Source: JBARRS01 sp049644345
GTDB taxonomy: Bacteria; Actinomycetota; Thermoleophilia; Gaiellales; Gaiellaceae
Length of the DNA stretch: 9,016 nucleotides
Assembly (NCBI GenBank): GCA_049644345.1
Contig: JBARRS010000172.1
Span: 1 to 9,016 of the forward strand
Reading direction: 5' to 3'
Position 1 is the first letter of the stretch. Each line of letters starts with the position of its first letter. The notes beneath the pieces were generated by a model. It worked only from the letters and a program-made list of their open reading frames with translations. It was not told where the DNA came from and did not search any database. The position numbers and the translations under genes are program-made. Positions 1 through 6,147 of this stretch are shown piece by piece.

Positions 1-1
1 G

Positions 2-619
2 GCGTTCAACGAGCTGTACGGGATTCCCGCTGACATCGGGAAGTTCACCGAGGCGGGAATGACCGATCCGGTCGTGGGCAGGCTCACGTTCACGAGCGTG
101 ATCGGCCACGAGCCCTCCTCGGAGGAGTTGGCGAGGGTGATTTCGCACTATCTGATGAGGCTGCCGGATGAGGTGGCGGCTTCGTCCGGCTACAAGGTTC
201 TCGCCGGCGTTAATGAGCTGCTCCCGCGGCTCTGCAAGGCAGGCTTTCTGCTTGGGATCACGACCGGAGCGGTCGAGGCCGCTGCGCACATCAAGCTCGC
301 GCGCGCAAACCTGAACCGCTTCTTCTCGTTCGGCGGCTACGGCTCAGACTCGGCCGACCGCGGCGAGCTGACGCGCAAGGCAATCGAGCGTGCCGGCGAG
401 ATTCTCGGCACGGCGCCCGACCCGCAGCGCGTGCTCGTGCTCGGCGACACCCCGAAGGACATCTCTGCGGCCCACGCCGCAGGTGCGATCGGCGTCGGTG
501 TCGCCAGCGGCCACTACAGCAAAGCCGAGCTGCGTGGCGCCGGCGCCGACTACGTGCTCGGCTCTCTCGTCGAAGAGCTGCCCGGCGTCGCCGAGGCGGT
601 GCCGGAGATCCAAGGCTAA
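2..619 (+). CDS. HAD-superfamily hydrolase (phosphoglycolate phosphatase-like), 5' end missing
   Basis: The reading frame is open from the left edge, so the N-terminus with the nucleophile motif DxD lies outside the window; 205 codons are visible. The residues before the Met codon at 59 (FNELYGIPADIGKF) look like HAD cap-domain sequence, so that Met is internal rather than the start. Counting from it, motif II is the Thr in GITTGA (about 66-71), the motif III Lys is in TRKAIERAG (Lys107), and motif IV is GDTPKD (129-134), whose acidic residues bind Mg2+. A C-terminal VGVASGHYSKAEL segment is typical of phosphoglycolate phosphatase/beta-phosphoglucomutase-type HADs. It is probably a soluble cytosolic phosphatase acting on a small phosphate ester; the substrate cannot be read from the sequence. 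It converges on the downstream dehydrogenase gene with only 11 bases between the two stop codons and no visible terminator. Confidence 0.88.
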   Translation, partial: AFNELYGIPADIGKFTEAGMTDPVVGRLTFTSVIGHEPSSEELARVISHYLMRLPDEVAASSGYKVLAGVNELLPRLCKAGFLLGITTGAVEAAAHIKLARANLNRFFSFGGYGSDSADRGELTRKAIERAGEILGTAPDPQRVLVLGDTPKDISAAHAAGAIGVGVASGHYSKAELRGAGADYVLGSLVEELPGVAEAVPEIQG

Positions 620-630
620 GGACCGCCGCT

Positions 631-1401
631 TCACACGAACTTGGGGTAGAGCGACATGCCGCCGTCGACGACCATGGTCGTTCCGGTCACATAGCTGGCC
701 TGCTCGCTTGCGAGCCAAGCGACCGCGGCGGCGATCTCGTCCGGATTCCCCATCCGCCCGAGCGGGATCTCCTCCTCGACCGCGTGCTCTGCCTCGGGAT
801 CGTCGAGGACGAACTTGTTGATCGGTGTCACGATCGCACCCGGAGCGATGTTGAGCACCCGGATCCCCTTACCGGCGAACTCGCGCGCCGCCGTCTCCAT
901 CAGCAGCTTCAGCCCTCCCTTGCTCGCGCAGTAATGAGCAAAACCGGGCCAAGGGATGAACTCGTGCACGCTCGAGATGTTGACGATCGTCCCGCCGTCA
1001 GCCGCAGCCATCAACTTGCCTGCTTCGCGCAGGCAGAGAAAGCTGCCGGTCAGATTCGTACGCAGCACCGCACCCCAGGCCTCCAGCGACATCTCCAGCA
1101 GCCCCACCTGCTTCTCGATGCCTGCGTTGTTGACGAGAAGGTCAACGCCGCCAAGTTGCTTCGCGGCCTGCCCGACCATGCGCTCGACAGCGGATTCCTC
1201 GCCGACATCTGCCTGGACGGCAAACGCCTTTGCGCCCGCTCGCTCGATCGCAGAGACAACCGCCTCGGCGTCGCCCCGCTCCCGTTCCGAGAAGTAATTG
1301 ACGCAGACACTCGCGCCCTCGGCACCGAGCCGAATGGCGGTCGCCTTGCCGATCCCGCTCGAAGCGCCGGTCACAATCGCTTTGCGCCCTTCAAGAAGCA
1401 C
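631..1401 (-). CDS. Short-chain dehydrogenase/reductase, glucose 1-dehydrogenase-like
   Basis: This 256-aa classical SDR has the usual length of the family. It should catalyse reversible NAD(P)-dependent oxidation of an alcohol or sugar. Visible are the Rossmann motif TGASSGIG (11-18), NNAG (91-94), and the full catalytic set Asn116, Ser144, Tyr157 and Lys161 (YCASK). The stretches SSVHEFIPWPGF, PGAIVTPIN and the C-terminal ASYVTGTTMVVDGGMSLYPKF match Bacillus-type glucose 1-dehydrogenase (Gdh) very closely from memory, so glucose or another aldose is the best guess. The second beta strand ends in Asn-Tyr rather than an acidic residue, which allows NADP. I chose the GTG at 1401 because it puts the start 10 residues before the TGASSGIG motif and has GAGAGG just upstream, although the spacing is only 2 bases. 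The frame stays open to 1653 on this strand, but the extra 84 residues are Arg/Gly-rich and unlike any SDR. Confidence 0.92.
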   Translation of the reverse strand: MLLEGRKAIVTGASSGIGKATAIRLGAEGASVCVNYFSERERGDAEAVVSAIERAGAKAFAVQADVGEESAVERMVGQAAKQLGGVDLLVNNAGIEKQVGLLEMSLEAWGAVLRTNLTGSFLCLREAGKLMAAADGGTIVNISSVHEFIPWPGFAHYCASKGGLKLLMETAAREFAGKGIRVLNIAPGAIVTPINKFVLDDPEAEHAVEEEIPLGRMGNPDEIAAAVAWLASEQASYVTGTTMVVDGGMSLYPKFV

Positions 1402-1430
1402 TGCCTCTCGAATCGTCGTCCGCCAAAGCG

Positions 1431-1509
1431 CCTGCCCTACGCCTCGCCCTGCCACCGCAACCCCCACCTCATGTGAAGGCGGAGGGCCGGAGGCGCATGC
1501 TAGGGCAGG
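1431..1509. repeat. Long imperfect inverted repeat (hairpin) upstream of the SDR gene
   Basis: Four consecutive stem segments pair: 1431-1439 with 1501-1509 (9 bp, CCTGCCCTA/TAGGGCAGG), 1440-1445 with 1490-1495 (6 bp), 1446-1450 with 1483-1487 (5 bp) and 1455-1458 with 1479-1482 (4 bp). That gives 24 base pairs with small bulges and a 20-base loop. It ends 30 bases upstream of the SDR start, so it would lie in the SDR leader if transcription starts beyond it. It also contains the stop codon of the small minus-strand frame at 1500-1637. It could be a leader hairpin, a terminator for whatever once lay upstream, or an operator; there is no T-run. The base pairing is directly visible and the role is not known. 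Confidence 0.5.
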
Positions 1510-1637
1510 ATGTTGACCCCACGCGCGACGCCAAGGTCTCCGTCCATAGCCGAGGCCTCGATCAGCGCTGCCTCGATCACGTCCCGCGGCTCCAGCACGA
1601 TGGATGAGGTCGCGGTCCGCGGGCCTAGAGCGCCGCA
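1500..1637 (-). other. Short protein-like reading frame, possible gene remnant
   Basis: Between a TAG at 1638-1640 and a TAG at 1500-1502 the minus strand is open for 45 codons. The last 32 residues, from a possible GTG at 1598, read as a plausible protein end (LEPRDVIEAALIEASAMDGD then LGVARGVNILP) and codon third positions are mostly G or C. No ribosome binding site precedes the GTG. The ending vaguely recalls alanine-dehydrogenase C-termini, where an ARGVN-like stretch occurs, but the match is too weak to name. It may be the decayed end of a gene that once preceded the SDR, a very small protein, or chance in GC-rich DNA. Confidence 0.2.
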
Positions 1638-1638
1638 C

Positions 1639-1644
1639 TACTAT
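1639..1644 (+). promoter_or_regulatory. Candidate -10 element (TACTAT) for leaderless transcription
   Basis: TACTAT fits the TANNNT form of bacterial -10 boxes and ends 7 bases before the ATG at 1652. Transcription would therefore begin at or next to the start codon. The lack of any Shine-Dalgarno sequence before that ATG supports a leaderless message, which is common in actinobacteria. No good -35 hexamer is visible about 17 bases upstream (GC-rich sequence there), so this is a moderate call. Confidence 0.45.
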
Positions 1645-1651
1645 CGACGAC

Positions 1652-2920
1652 ATGAGCCCGGTACGCCCAACGGTGCAGGTCGTGGGTCGGCGGATGGACG
1701 CCGAGCACTACCGCCTTCGCGATTTCCTCACGCGCACTGCGCAGCCGTACGAGTGGCACGAGGCGAAGTCGGCCGAGGCCGACCTCCTACTCAAGAGCCT
1801 CGGCCTGGTCGATGCGACCCTGCCGGTCCTCGTCGACGGCGACCGAACGTTCACGGGGGCGACCGTCGAGACGATCGCAGCGGCCTGGGGTGGCCTGCAG
1901 GCGCCAAAGCGGGTGCATTACGACTTCGTCGTCATCGGAGCCGGGCCCGCGGGCCTCGCTGCCGCCGTCTACGCGGCCTCCGACGGCCTGTCGACGATCG
2001 TGTGCGACCGGGACGTGCCCGGGGGCCAGGCTTCGTACACGGCCATGATCGAGAACTTCTTCGGCTTCCCGGACGGGATCGGCGGCGCCGAGCTGGCGCG
2101 GCTGGCCGGTCGGCAGGCGGAACGCTTCGGCGCCGAGCTAATGCTCCTGCGTGGCGTCCAGGGCAGCCGGCTCAAGGGCCACGACGAACCAGTCGAGCTG
2201 ATCCTCGACGACGGCTCCGAGGTGACTGCGTCAGTCGTGCTGGCGGCGACGGGCATGGATTGGAGGCGGCTCGACCTGGACGGCGTCGACGAGCTCCTCG
2301 GCCACGGCGTCTACTACGGAGCGGGCCGCAGCGAGGCGGCGCAATGCGCTCGGCAGAGCGTAGTGGTCGTGGGCGCCGGCAACTCGGCCGGCCAGGCCGT
2401 GCTCAACTTCGCGAACGCGACGGCCCGCGTAACCATGCTCGTCCGCGGCGACCGGCTCGGGACGACGATGTCCGCCTACCTCATCGAGCGGATCAAACAG
2501 CACCCGCTGATCGACGTCCGCCTGGAGACGCAGCTGACCGAGCTGCACCCGAACGGCGACAAGATCGCGGCCGTGACCTTCGCCGATGCGGCCGGCAAGG
2601 CCGACACGCGCGCGGTGGACGCCGTCTTCCTCTGCATCGGCGGTAGCCCACACACCGACTGGTGTTCGCGCGAGCACGTCCTGACCGATTCCGCCGGCTA
2701 CATCCTGACCGGACAGGATCTCCTCGCAACTGGCAACCCGCCGAGCTGCTGGCCGCTCGATCGCGATCCGCTCCCGCTCGAGACGAGCCGCGTAGGGCTC
2801 TTCGCCGCAGGCGATGTCCGCCACGGCTCGACGAAACGTGTGGCCGCCGCGGTTGGAGAAGGCTCGATGGTCGCCGCGCTCGTTTCCACGCGCCTCGCCG
2901 AGCTCGGTGTCACCGTCTGA
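1652..2920 (+). CDS. Thioredoxin reductase-like FAD-dependent oxidoreductase with N-terminal thioredoxin-fold domain
   Basis: This 422-aa protein has two parts. Residues about 6-80 (PTVQVVGRRM to IAAAWG, with the cis-proline-type segment TLPVL at 57-61) look like a glutaredoxin/thioredoxin-fold domain without active-site cysteines. Residues about 88-422 form a two-dinucleotide-domain flavoprotein: GAGPAG for FAD (96-101), GGQA (124-127), GAGNSA for NAD(P)H (241-246) and the second FAD motif AAGDVR (385-390). Where thioredoxin reductases carry CATC, this protein reads GVYYGAGRSE (219-228), so it cannot reduce thioredoxin in the usual way. The layout matches the C-terminal part of actinobacterial 'fused response regulator/thioredoxin-disulfide reductase' proteins, minus the receiver domain. 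I start it at the ATG at 1652, which opens the recognisable domain and follows a -10 element; an in-frame ATG at 1604 would add 16 residues of no visible family character. Electron acceptor and role are unknown. Confidence 0.85.
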   Translation: MSPVRPTVQVVGRRMDAEHYRLRDFLTRTAQPYEWHEAKSAEADLLLKSLGLVDATLPVLVDGDRTFTGATVETIAAAWGGLQAPKRVHYDFVVIGAGPAGLAAAVYAASDGLSTIVCDRDVPGGQASYTAMIENFFGFPDGIGGAELARLAGRQAERFGAELMLLRGVQGSRLKGHDEPVELILDDGSEVTASVVLAATGMDWRRLDLDGVDELLGHGVYYGAGRSEAAQCARQSVVVVGAGNSAGQAVLNFANATARVTMLVRGDRLGTTMSAYLIERIKQHPLIDVRLETQLTELHPNGDKIAAVTFADAAGKADTRAVDAVFLCIGGSPHTDWCSREHVLTDSAGYILTGQDLLATGNPPSCWPLDRDPLPLETSRVGLFAAGDVRHGSTKRVAAAVGEGSMVAALVSTRLAELGVTV

Positions 2921-3116
2921 GCTCGTCGTAGCTCTCGAACGCCCGTCCGGGCTCATGCGGCGAAAAACCCAATTGACCCAACGGCAGATGCATCGGATTG
3001 CGACGGACTTCCGTTAACCCCCTTTCGAGGGAGGCCGCGGAGCGCGGCGCGGCGGCACAGGCGGGAGGTTTCTTCTCAGCCTCGGGTTGTCGTCCGTTCG
3101 AGCCGACACCATTGAG

Positions 3117-3196
3117 TGAGCCGGGGCGACCGGCACATCCCCCCGTTCCGGTGGGCGTCAGCTAGCCGCAACGCAGTGGCGCCCTGCCCCGGCTCA
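3117..3196 (+). ncRNA. Candidate structured leader RNA: three-way junction, possible riboswitch aptamer
   Basis: The closing helix P1 is perfect: 3117-3127 (TGAGCCGGGGC) pairs with 3186-3196 over 11 bp, and G3128 with T3185 could add a G-U pair. Inside it, P2 is 3129-3133 with 3148-3152 (ACCGG/CCGGT, 14-base loop). P3 is 3153-3160 with 3177-3184 (8 bp with one G-U, 16-base loop). Nothing separates P2 from P3, so almost every base outside the loops is paired. CGTT in the P2 loop (3144-3147) is complementary to AACG in the P3 loop (3170-3173), so a loop-loop contact is possible. A further hairpin (3085-3092 with 3104-3110, one bulge) precedes it. The element lies on the coding strand upstream of the kinase operon and is followed by a terminator-like hairpin. 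I recognise no known riboswitch or ribozyme consensus. It could also be a stand-alone small RNA. Confidence 0.45.
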
Positions 3197-3245
3197 GGTT
3201 CACACGCCATACAGAAAGAACCGCCGCCGGCCGACATCTGACAGT

Positions 3246-3292
3246 GAGGGGCCCCGTGCCGGGAGGGGGTAACCGAACGGCCGGGGCCCCTC
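3246..3292 (+). terminator. Strong terminator-like hairpin in the kinase leader
   Basis: GAGGGGCCCCG (3246-3256) pairs with 3282-3292 over 11 bp. After a bulged T3257, GCCG (3258-3261) pairs with CGGC (3278-3281), leaving a 16-base loop. The tail is TTTCCCTCCC: pyrimidine-rich with only a short T-run, as often seen in high-G+C actinobacteria. It lies 75 bases before the kinase start codon and faces the same way, so it would stop transcription entering the operon unless prevented. The 3' arm region 3279-3287 can alternatively pair with 3186-3194 of the upstream junction element, which suggests conditional termination. Alternatively it simply ends a small RNA. Confidence 0.55.
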
Positions 3293-3357
3293 TTTCCCTC
3301 CCGCTCCCGCAGACGCGCGGATTCTAAGCCTGAACGTTGCTCGCCTTGTAGGTTTGC

Positions 3358-3363
3358 GAGGAG
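3358..3363 (+). promoter_or_regulatory. Ribosome binding site GAGGAG deciding the kinase start
   Basis: GAGGAG stands 4 bases before the ATG at 3368 but only 1 base before an in-frame TTG at 3365. The ATG is therefore preferred, and it places the ATP-binding DQGTSS motif at the usual distance from the N-terminus. Confidence 0.7.
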
Positions 3364-3367
3364 CTTG

Positions 3368-4786
3368 ATGAACGTCTTGGCGATCGATCAGGGCACGTCG
3401 TCGACGAAGGGGCTCGTAGTCGCCGGCGGCGGTGAGGTGTTGGGCGAGGGCAGCGCGCCCGTCCATCCACAGGCTGGCGCCCAGGGCGCGGTCGAGCAGG
3501 ACCCGGAGGAGCTGTTCCAATCGATCGTCGAGGCGGGCCGTGCTGCAATCGCGGCTGCCGGGGTGGCGGTCGAGGCCGTCGGGATCGCGAACCAGGGCGA
3601 GACGGTGCTGCGCTGGGACCGCGAGAGCGGGCAGACGTTCGGCCCCGCGCTGAGCTGGCAGGACCGGCGCGCCGTCACGGTCACGCGCGATCTAGCCGAG
3701 CACGCGGACCGGCTCACCGCGATCACCGGGCTGCCGCTCGATCCGTACTTCGCCGCGCCGAAGATGACGTGGCTGCGCCGCGAGCAGGGCGGGGAGGGTG
3801 TGGTCACGACGGTCGACGCCTGGCTCAACCAACGGCTTGCAGGCGCCTTCGTCACGGACGCCGCAACCGCCTCGCGCACGATGCTGCTCGACCTCGAGAG
3901 CACGACCTGGTCCGAGGAAGCGTGCTCGCTGTTCGAGCTCGATCCCGCCTCGCTGCCCGAGATCGTCGACTGCGACGCCGCCGTCGGGGAGACCGATGTC
4001 TTCGGCGAAAGGCTGCCGGTCACCGGACTGGCCGTGGATCAGCAGGCGGCGCTGTTTGCAGAGTCTTGCTTCGAAGCAGGGGAAGCGAAGTGCACCTATG
4101 GGACCGGAGCGTTCATCCTCTCTACGGCCGGCGAGCAGGTCCCCAGCTCGCAATCACGCCTCGCTGCGTGCGTCGCGTGGCGTCTACGCGGGAAGACGAC
4201 TTACTGCCTAGACGGGCAGGTGTACAGCGCCGGCTCGGCGGTTTCCTGGCTCCAGGAGCTCGAGCTGATCTCCGAGGCCGCGGACCTCGACCGGATCGGC
4301 AGCGGCGCCGACGACGTCGTGTTCGTGCCCTCGCTTGCCGGCCTCGGCGCTCCCTTCTGGTCTCCCGAGGCCCGCGGAGGCTGGCTCGGACTCTCGCTCG
4401 CCACGCGTCGAGACGACCTCGTCCGCGCCGTGTATTGGGGCATCGCCGCGCAGGTCGCCTCGCTCGCACGCGCGATGGAGGCGGACATGGGCCGGCCGCT
4501 CGAGCGGTTGCGGGTCGACGGCGGCCTGACGAAGTCCTCGGCGCTGATGCAAGCGCAGGCAGATCTCCTCCAGGCGCCGGTCGAGCTCTACCCCTCCGCC
4601 GACGCCACCGCCCTCGGAGCGGGCGCCCTGGCCCGACTCGGCAGCGGCGCGGCCGCGACGCCCGCCGAGGCAGTGGGTAGCTGGTCTTCGGTCGCAACGT
4701 TCGAGCCCCGAATTTCCGCTTCCGAGGCGGACGAGCGCCTCGCCCAGTGGAATCGGGCGGCGCTGGCGCTGGCCGAGCTCGTGTGA
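3368..4786 (+). CDS. FGGY-family carbohydrate kinase, glycerol kinase-like
   Basis: This 472-aa cytosolic kinase should transfer phosphate from ATP to glycerol or a similar polyol, giving the substrate of the next gene's dehydrogenase. It is a little shorter than typical GlpK (about 500 aa). Phosphate-loop motif DQGTSS is at 7-12, the catalytic base Asp224 lies in VDQQAAL, the ATP-side motif YGTGAFIL is at 244-251, and the adenosine-side VDGG is at 383-386 inside the second FGGY signature. Of the residues that hold glycerol in E. coli GlpK (R83, E84, W103, Y135, D245, F270), the equivalents E78, W97, Y127, D224 and F249 are kept, but R83 is replaced by Gly77 (NQGET in place of NQRET). The substrate may thus be glycerol, another short polyol such as erythritol, or dihydroxyacetone. 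It is first of three coupled genes and its stop overlaps the next start by 4 bases (GTGA). A structured leader with a terminator-like hairpin precedes it. Confidence 0.88.
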   Translation: MNVLAIDQGTSSTKGLVVAGGGEVLGEGSAPVHPQAGAQGAVEQDPEELFQSIVEAGRAAIAAAGVAVEAVGIANQGETVLRWDRESGQTFGPALSWQDRRAVTVTRDLAEHADRLTAITGLPLDPYFAAPKMTWLRREQGGEGVVTTVDAWLNQRLAGAFVTDAATASRTMLLDLESTTWSEEACSLFELDPASLPEIVDCDAAVGETDVFGERLPVTGLAVDQQAALFAESCFEAGEAKCTYGTGAFILSTAGEQVPSSQSRLAACVAWRLRGKTTYCLDGQVYSAGSAVSWLQELELISEAADLDRIGSGADDVVFVPSLAGLGAPFWSPEARGGWLGLSLATRRDDLVRAVYWGIAAQVASLARAMEADMGRPLERLRVDGGLTKSSALMQAQADLLQAPVELYPSADATALGAGALARLGSGAAATPAEAVGSWSSVATFEPRISASEADERLAQWNRAALALAELV

Positions 4787-6147
4787 CCGAGGCCGACGTC
4801 GTCGTCATCGGTGCGGGCGTCGTCGGGGCCGCGATTGCCAGGGAGCTCAGCCGCTTCGAGCTTCGTTGCGTACTTCTCGAAGCGGGCCCCGACGTAGGGG
4901 CGGGCACGAGCAAAGCCAACACCGCGCTCCTCCACACGGGCTTCGACGCGAAGCCCGGCACGATCGAGTCTCGGCTCGTCCGTCGCGGGCACGAGCTTCT
5001 CAGCGAGTACGCACCGAGGGCGGGGATCCCCCTGGAGCGAACCGGAGCGCTGCTCGTGGCCTGGAGCGACGAGGAGCGCGGCGCTTTTCCCGAGATCGTC
5101 GAGCGCGCGCATGCGAACGGGTACAAAGCGATTCGGGAGGTCGAAGTCGAGGAGCTCTACCGGCGCGAGCCGTACCTCGGGCCCGGTGCCCACGGTGCGC
5201 TCGAGGTTCCGGACGAGGGCATGGTCTGTCCCTTCACCACGCCGCTTTCCTTCGCGACCGGAGCGGTCCTCGCCGGGTGCGACCTGCGGCTGAGCACGCC
5301 CGTGACGAGGGTGGAGCGGCTGGAGCACGGAGGCTTCTGCCTCAACGGCAACCTGACGACGCGCTTCCTCGTCAACGCGGCCGGGCTGCACGGCGACGAG
5401 ATCGACCGGCTGGTGGGCCACGACGGCTTCACTGTCACACCGCGCCGGGGCGAGCTGATCGTCTTCGACAAGCTTGCCCGCCCGCTTCTCCACAACATCG
5501 TGCTCGCCGTGCCGACCGCCACGACGAAAGGCGTGCTCCTGGCGCCTACGGTCTTCGGCAATGTACTCCTCGGCCCGACCGCGGAGGACGTCGAGGACAA
5601 GGACGACACGTCGTCGACGCGCGAGGGCCTCGCGTATCTCATGTCGGAGGGCTGGCGGATCATGCCCGGGCTTCTCGACTACGACGTGACGGCCGCTTAT
5701 GTGGGTCTACGCGCGGCGACCGAGCACGGCGACTACCAGCTCACGGTCCACGCGCCGGAGGGGTACGTGTGCGTCGGCGGCATCCGCTCGACCGGGTTGT
5801 CGGCCTCGATGGCGATCGCCGAGCACGTCAGGTCGGAGCTCGGCGAAGCCGGACTGGAGCTGCGGCCCAAGGACGAGGTGCCGTCGGCGCAGATGCCGAA
5901 CATCGGCGAGGGCTTCCCTCGCCCGTACCTGCAGCCGGACCGGATCGCCGAGAACCCCGACTACGGGCGGATCGTCTGCTTCTGCGAGCGGGTGACGCGG
6001 GGAGAGATCCAGGACGCGCTGACGGCGCCGATTCCGGCCCTTGACCTCGACGGCCTGCGGCGGCGCACGCGCGTGCTCATGGGCCGCTGCCAGGGATTCT
6101 TCTGCGGCGCGCAGGTGGCTGCGCTGCTGTACGAGGCGGGAGGGTGA
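4783..6147 (+). CDS. GlpA-like FAD-dependent glycerol-3-phosphate dehydrogenase with C-terminal [2Fe-2S] domain
   Basis: This 454-aa flavoprotein belongs to the DAO/GlpA family. It probably oxidises the phosphate made by the kinase (glycerol 3-phosphate to dihydroxyacetone phosphate if the substrate is glycerol). The FAD motif VIGAGVVGAAIAREL starts at 8 with Glu33 ending the second beta strand, and GGIRSTGLSAS (332-342) is the family's second FAD/substrate segment. Residues about 396-450 form a BFD-like [2Fe-2S] domain with four cysteines, C399-x-C401, C436 and C441. This architecture matches anaerobic GlpA and the clostridial/Thermotoga GlpA-like enzymes that work with a separate NADH-type flavoprotein, which is indeed the next gene. 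I use the GTG at 4783, overlapping the kinase stop, because it starts the domain directly (TEADVVVIGAG); a GTG at 4747 would add 12 residues inside the kinase gene. No membrane segment is visible, so contact with the respiratory chain would need a partner. Confidence 0.88.
   Translation: MTEADVVVIGAGVVGAAIARELSRFELRCVLLEAGPDVGAGTSKANTALLHTGFDAKPGTIESRLVRRGHELLSEYAPRAGIPLERTGALLVAWSDEERGAFPEIVERAHANGYKAIREVEVEELYRREPYLGPGAHGALEVPDEGMVCPFTTPLSFATGAVLAGCDLRLSTPVTRVERLEHGGFCLNGNLTTRFLVNAAGLHGDEIDRLVGHDGFTVTPRRGELIVFDKLARPLLHNIVLAVPTATTKGVLLAPTVFGNVLLGPTAEDVEDKDDTSSTREGLAYLMSEGWRIMPGLLDYDVTAAYVGLRAATEHGDYQLTVHAPEGYVCVGGIRSTGLSASMAIAEHVRSELGEAGLELRPKDEVPSAQMPNIGEGFPRPYLQPDRIAENPDYGRIVCFCERVTRGEIQDALTAPIPALDLDGLRRRTRVLMGRCQGFFCGAQVAALLYEAGG

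Larger units (their letters stand above)
2921..3367. other. Gene-free structured intergenic region upstream of the kinase operon
   Basis: No reading frame here looks like a real protein. From left to right it holds: weak short hairpins after the flavoprotein stop (for example 2941-2952), not convincing as a terminator; a TTGACC hexamer (2973-2978) with no good -10 partner; a small UUCG-tetraloop hairpin (3020-3031); GC-rich low-complexity sequence (3032-3066); a 7-bp bulged hairpin (3085-3110); the three-way-junction element (3117-3196); an unstructured spacer; the terminator-like hairpin (3246-3292); and a 65-base stretch ending in the kinase ribosome binding site. I could not identify the promoter with confidence. 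Confidence 0.6.

Noticed and set aside
1402..1653. N-terminal extension of the dehydrogenase to an upstream ATG at 1653
   Set aside because: The 84 extra residues are Arg/Gly-rich and unlike SDR N-termini; classical SDRs begin about 5-15 residues before TGxxxGIG, matching the GTG at 1401.
1510..2646. 378-codon plus-strand frame overlapping the flavoprotein gene
   Set aside because: Its translation is Arg/Gly/Pro-rich low-complexity sequence typical of an out-of-frame reading; the overlapping frame has full FAD and NAD(P) motifs.
2973..2978. TTGACC as a -35 element for the kinase leader
   Set aside because: No acceptable -10 hexamer lies 16-19 bases downstream, so a promoter here cannot be supported.
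3156..3165. CGTCAGCTAGCC resembling the conserved CCGUCAGCUAACC of c-di-AMP (ydaO) riboswitches
   Set aside because: The other invariant parts of that aptamer (such as the GGGGACCCA and GGGGTGAAT segments) are absent, and these bases are here partly inside the P3 helix.
3117..3196. Integron attC site, 6S RNA, SRP RNA, or tRNA/tmRNA-like element
   Set aside because: No attC core (GTTRRRY) ends, no SRP GGAAGCAGCC-type conserved loop, no 6S central bubble, and no T-loop GGTTCRA with an acceptor CCA.
3261..3276. GGGAGGGGGTAACCGA resembling the GGUAGCGGGGUUACCGAUGG part of the c-di-GMP-I (GEMM) riboswitch
   Set aside because: The matching 5' half of that aptamer is missing and the stretch sits in the loop of the terminator-like hairpin.
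4747..4782. Earlier GTG start for the GlpA-like gene
   Set aside because: It would add a Gly/Ala/Arg-rich leader read inside the kinase gene; the GTG at 4783 forms a clean GTGA overlap and begins the FAD domain as expected.
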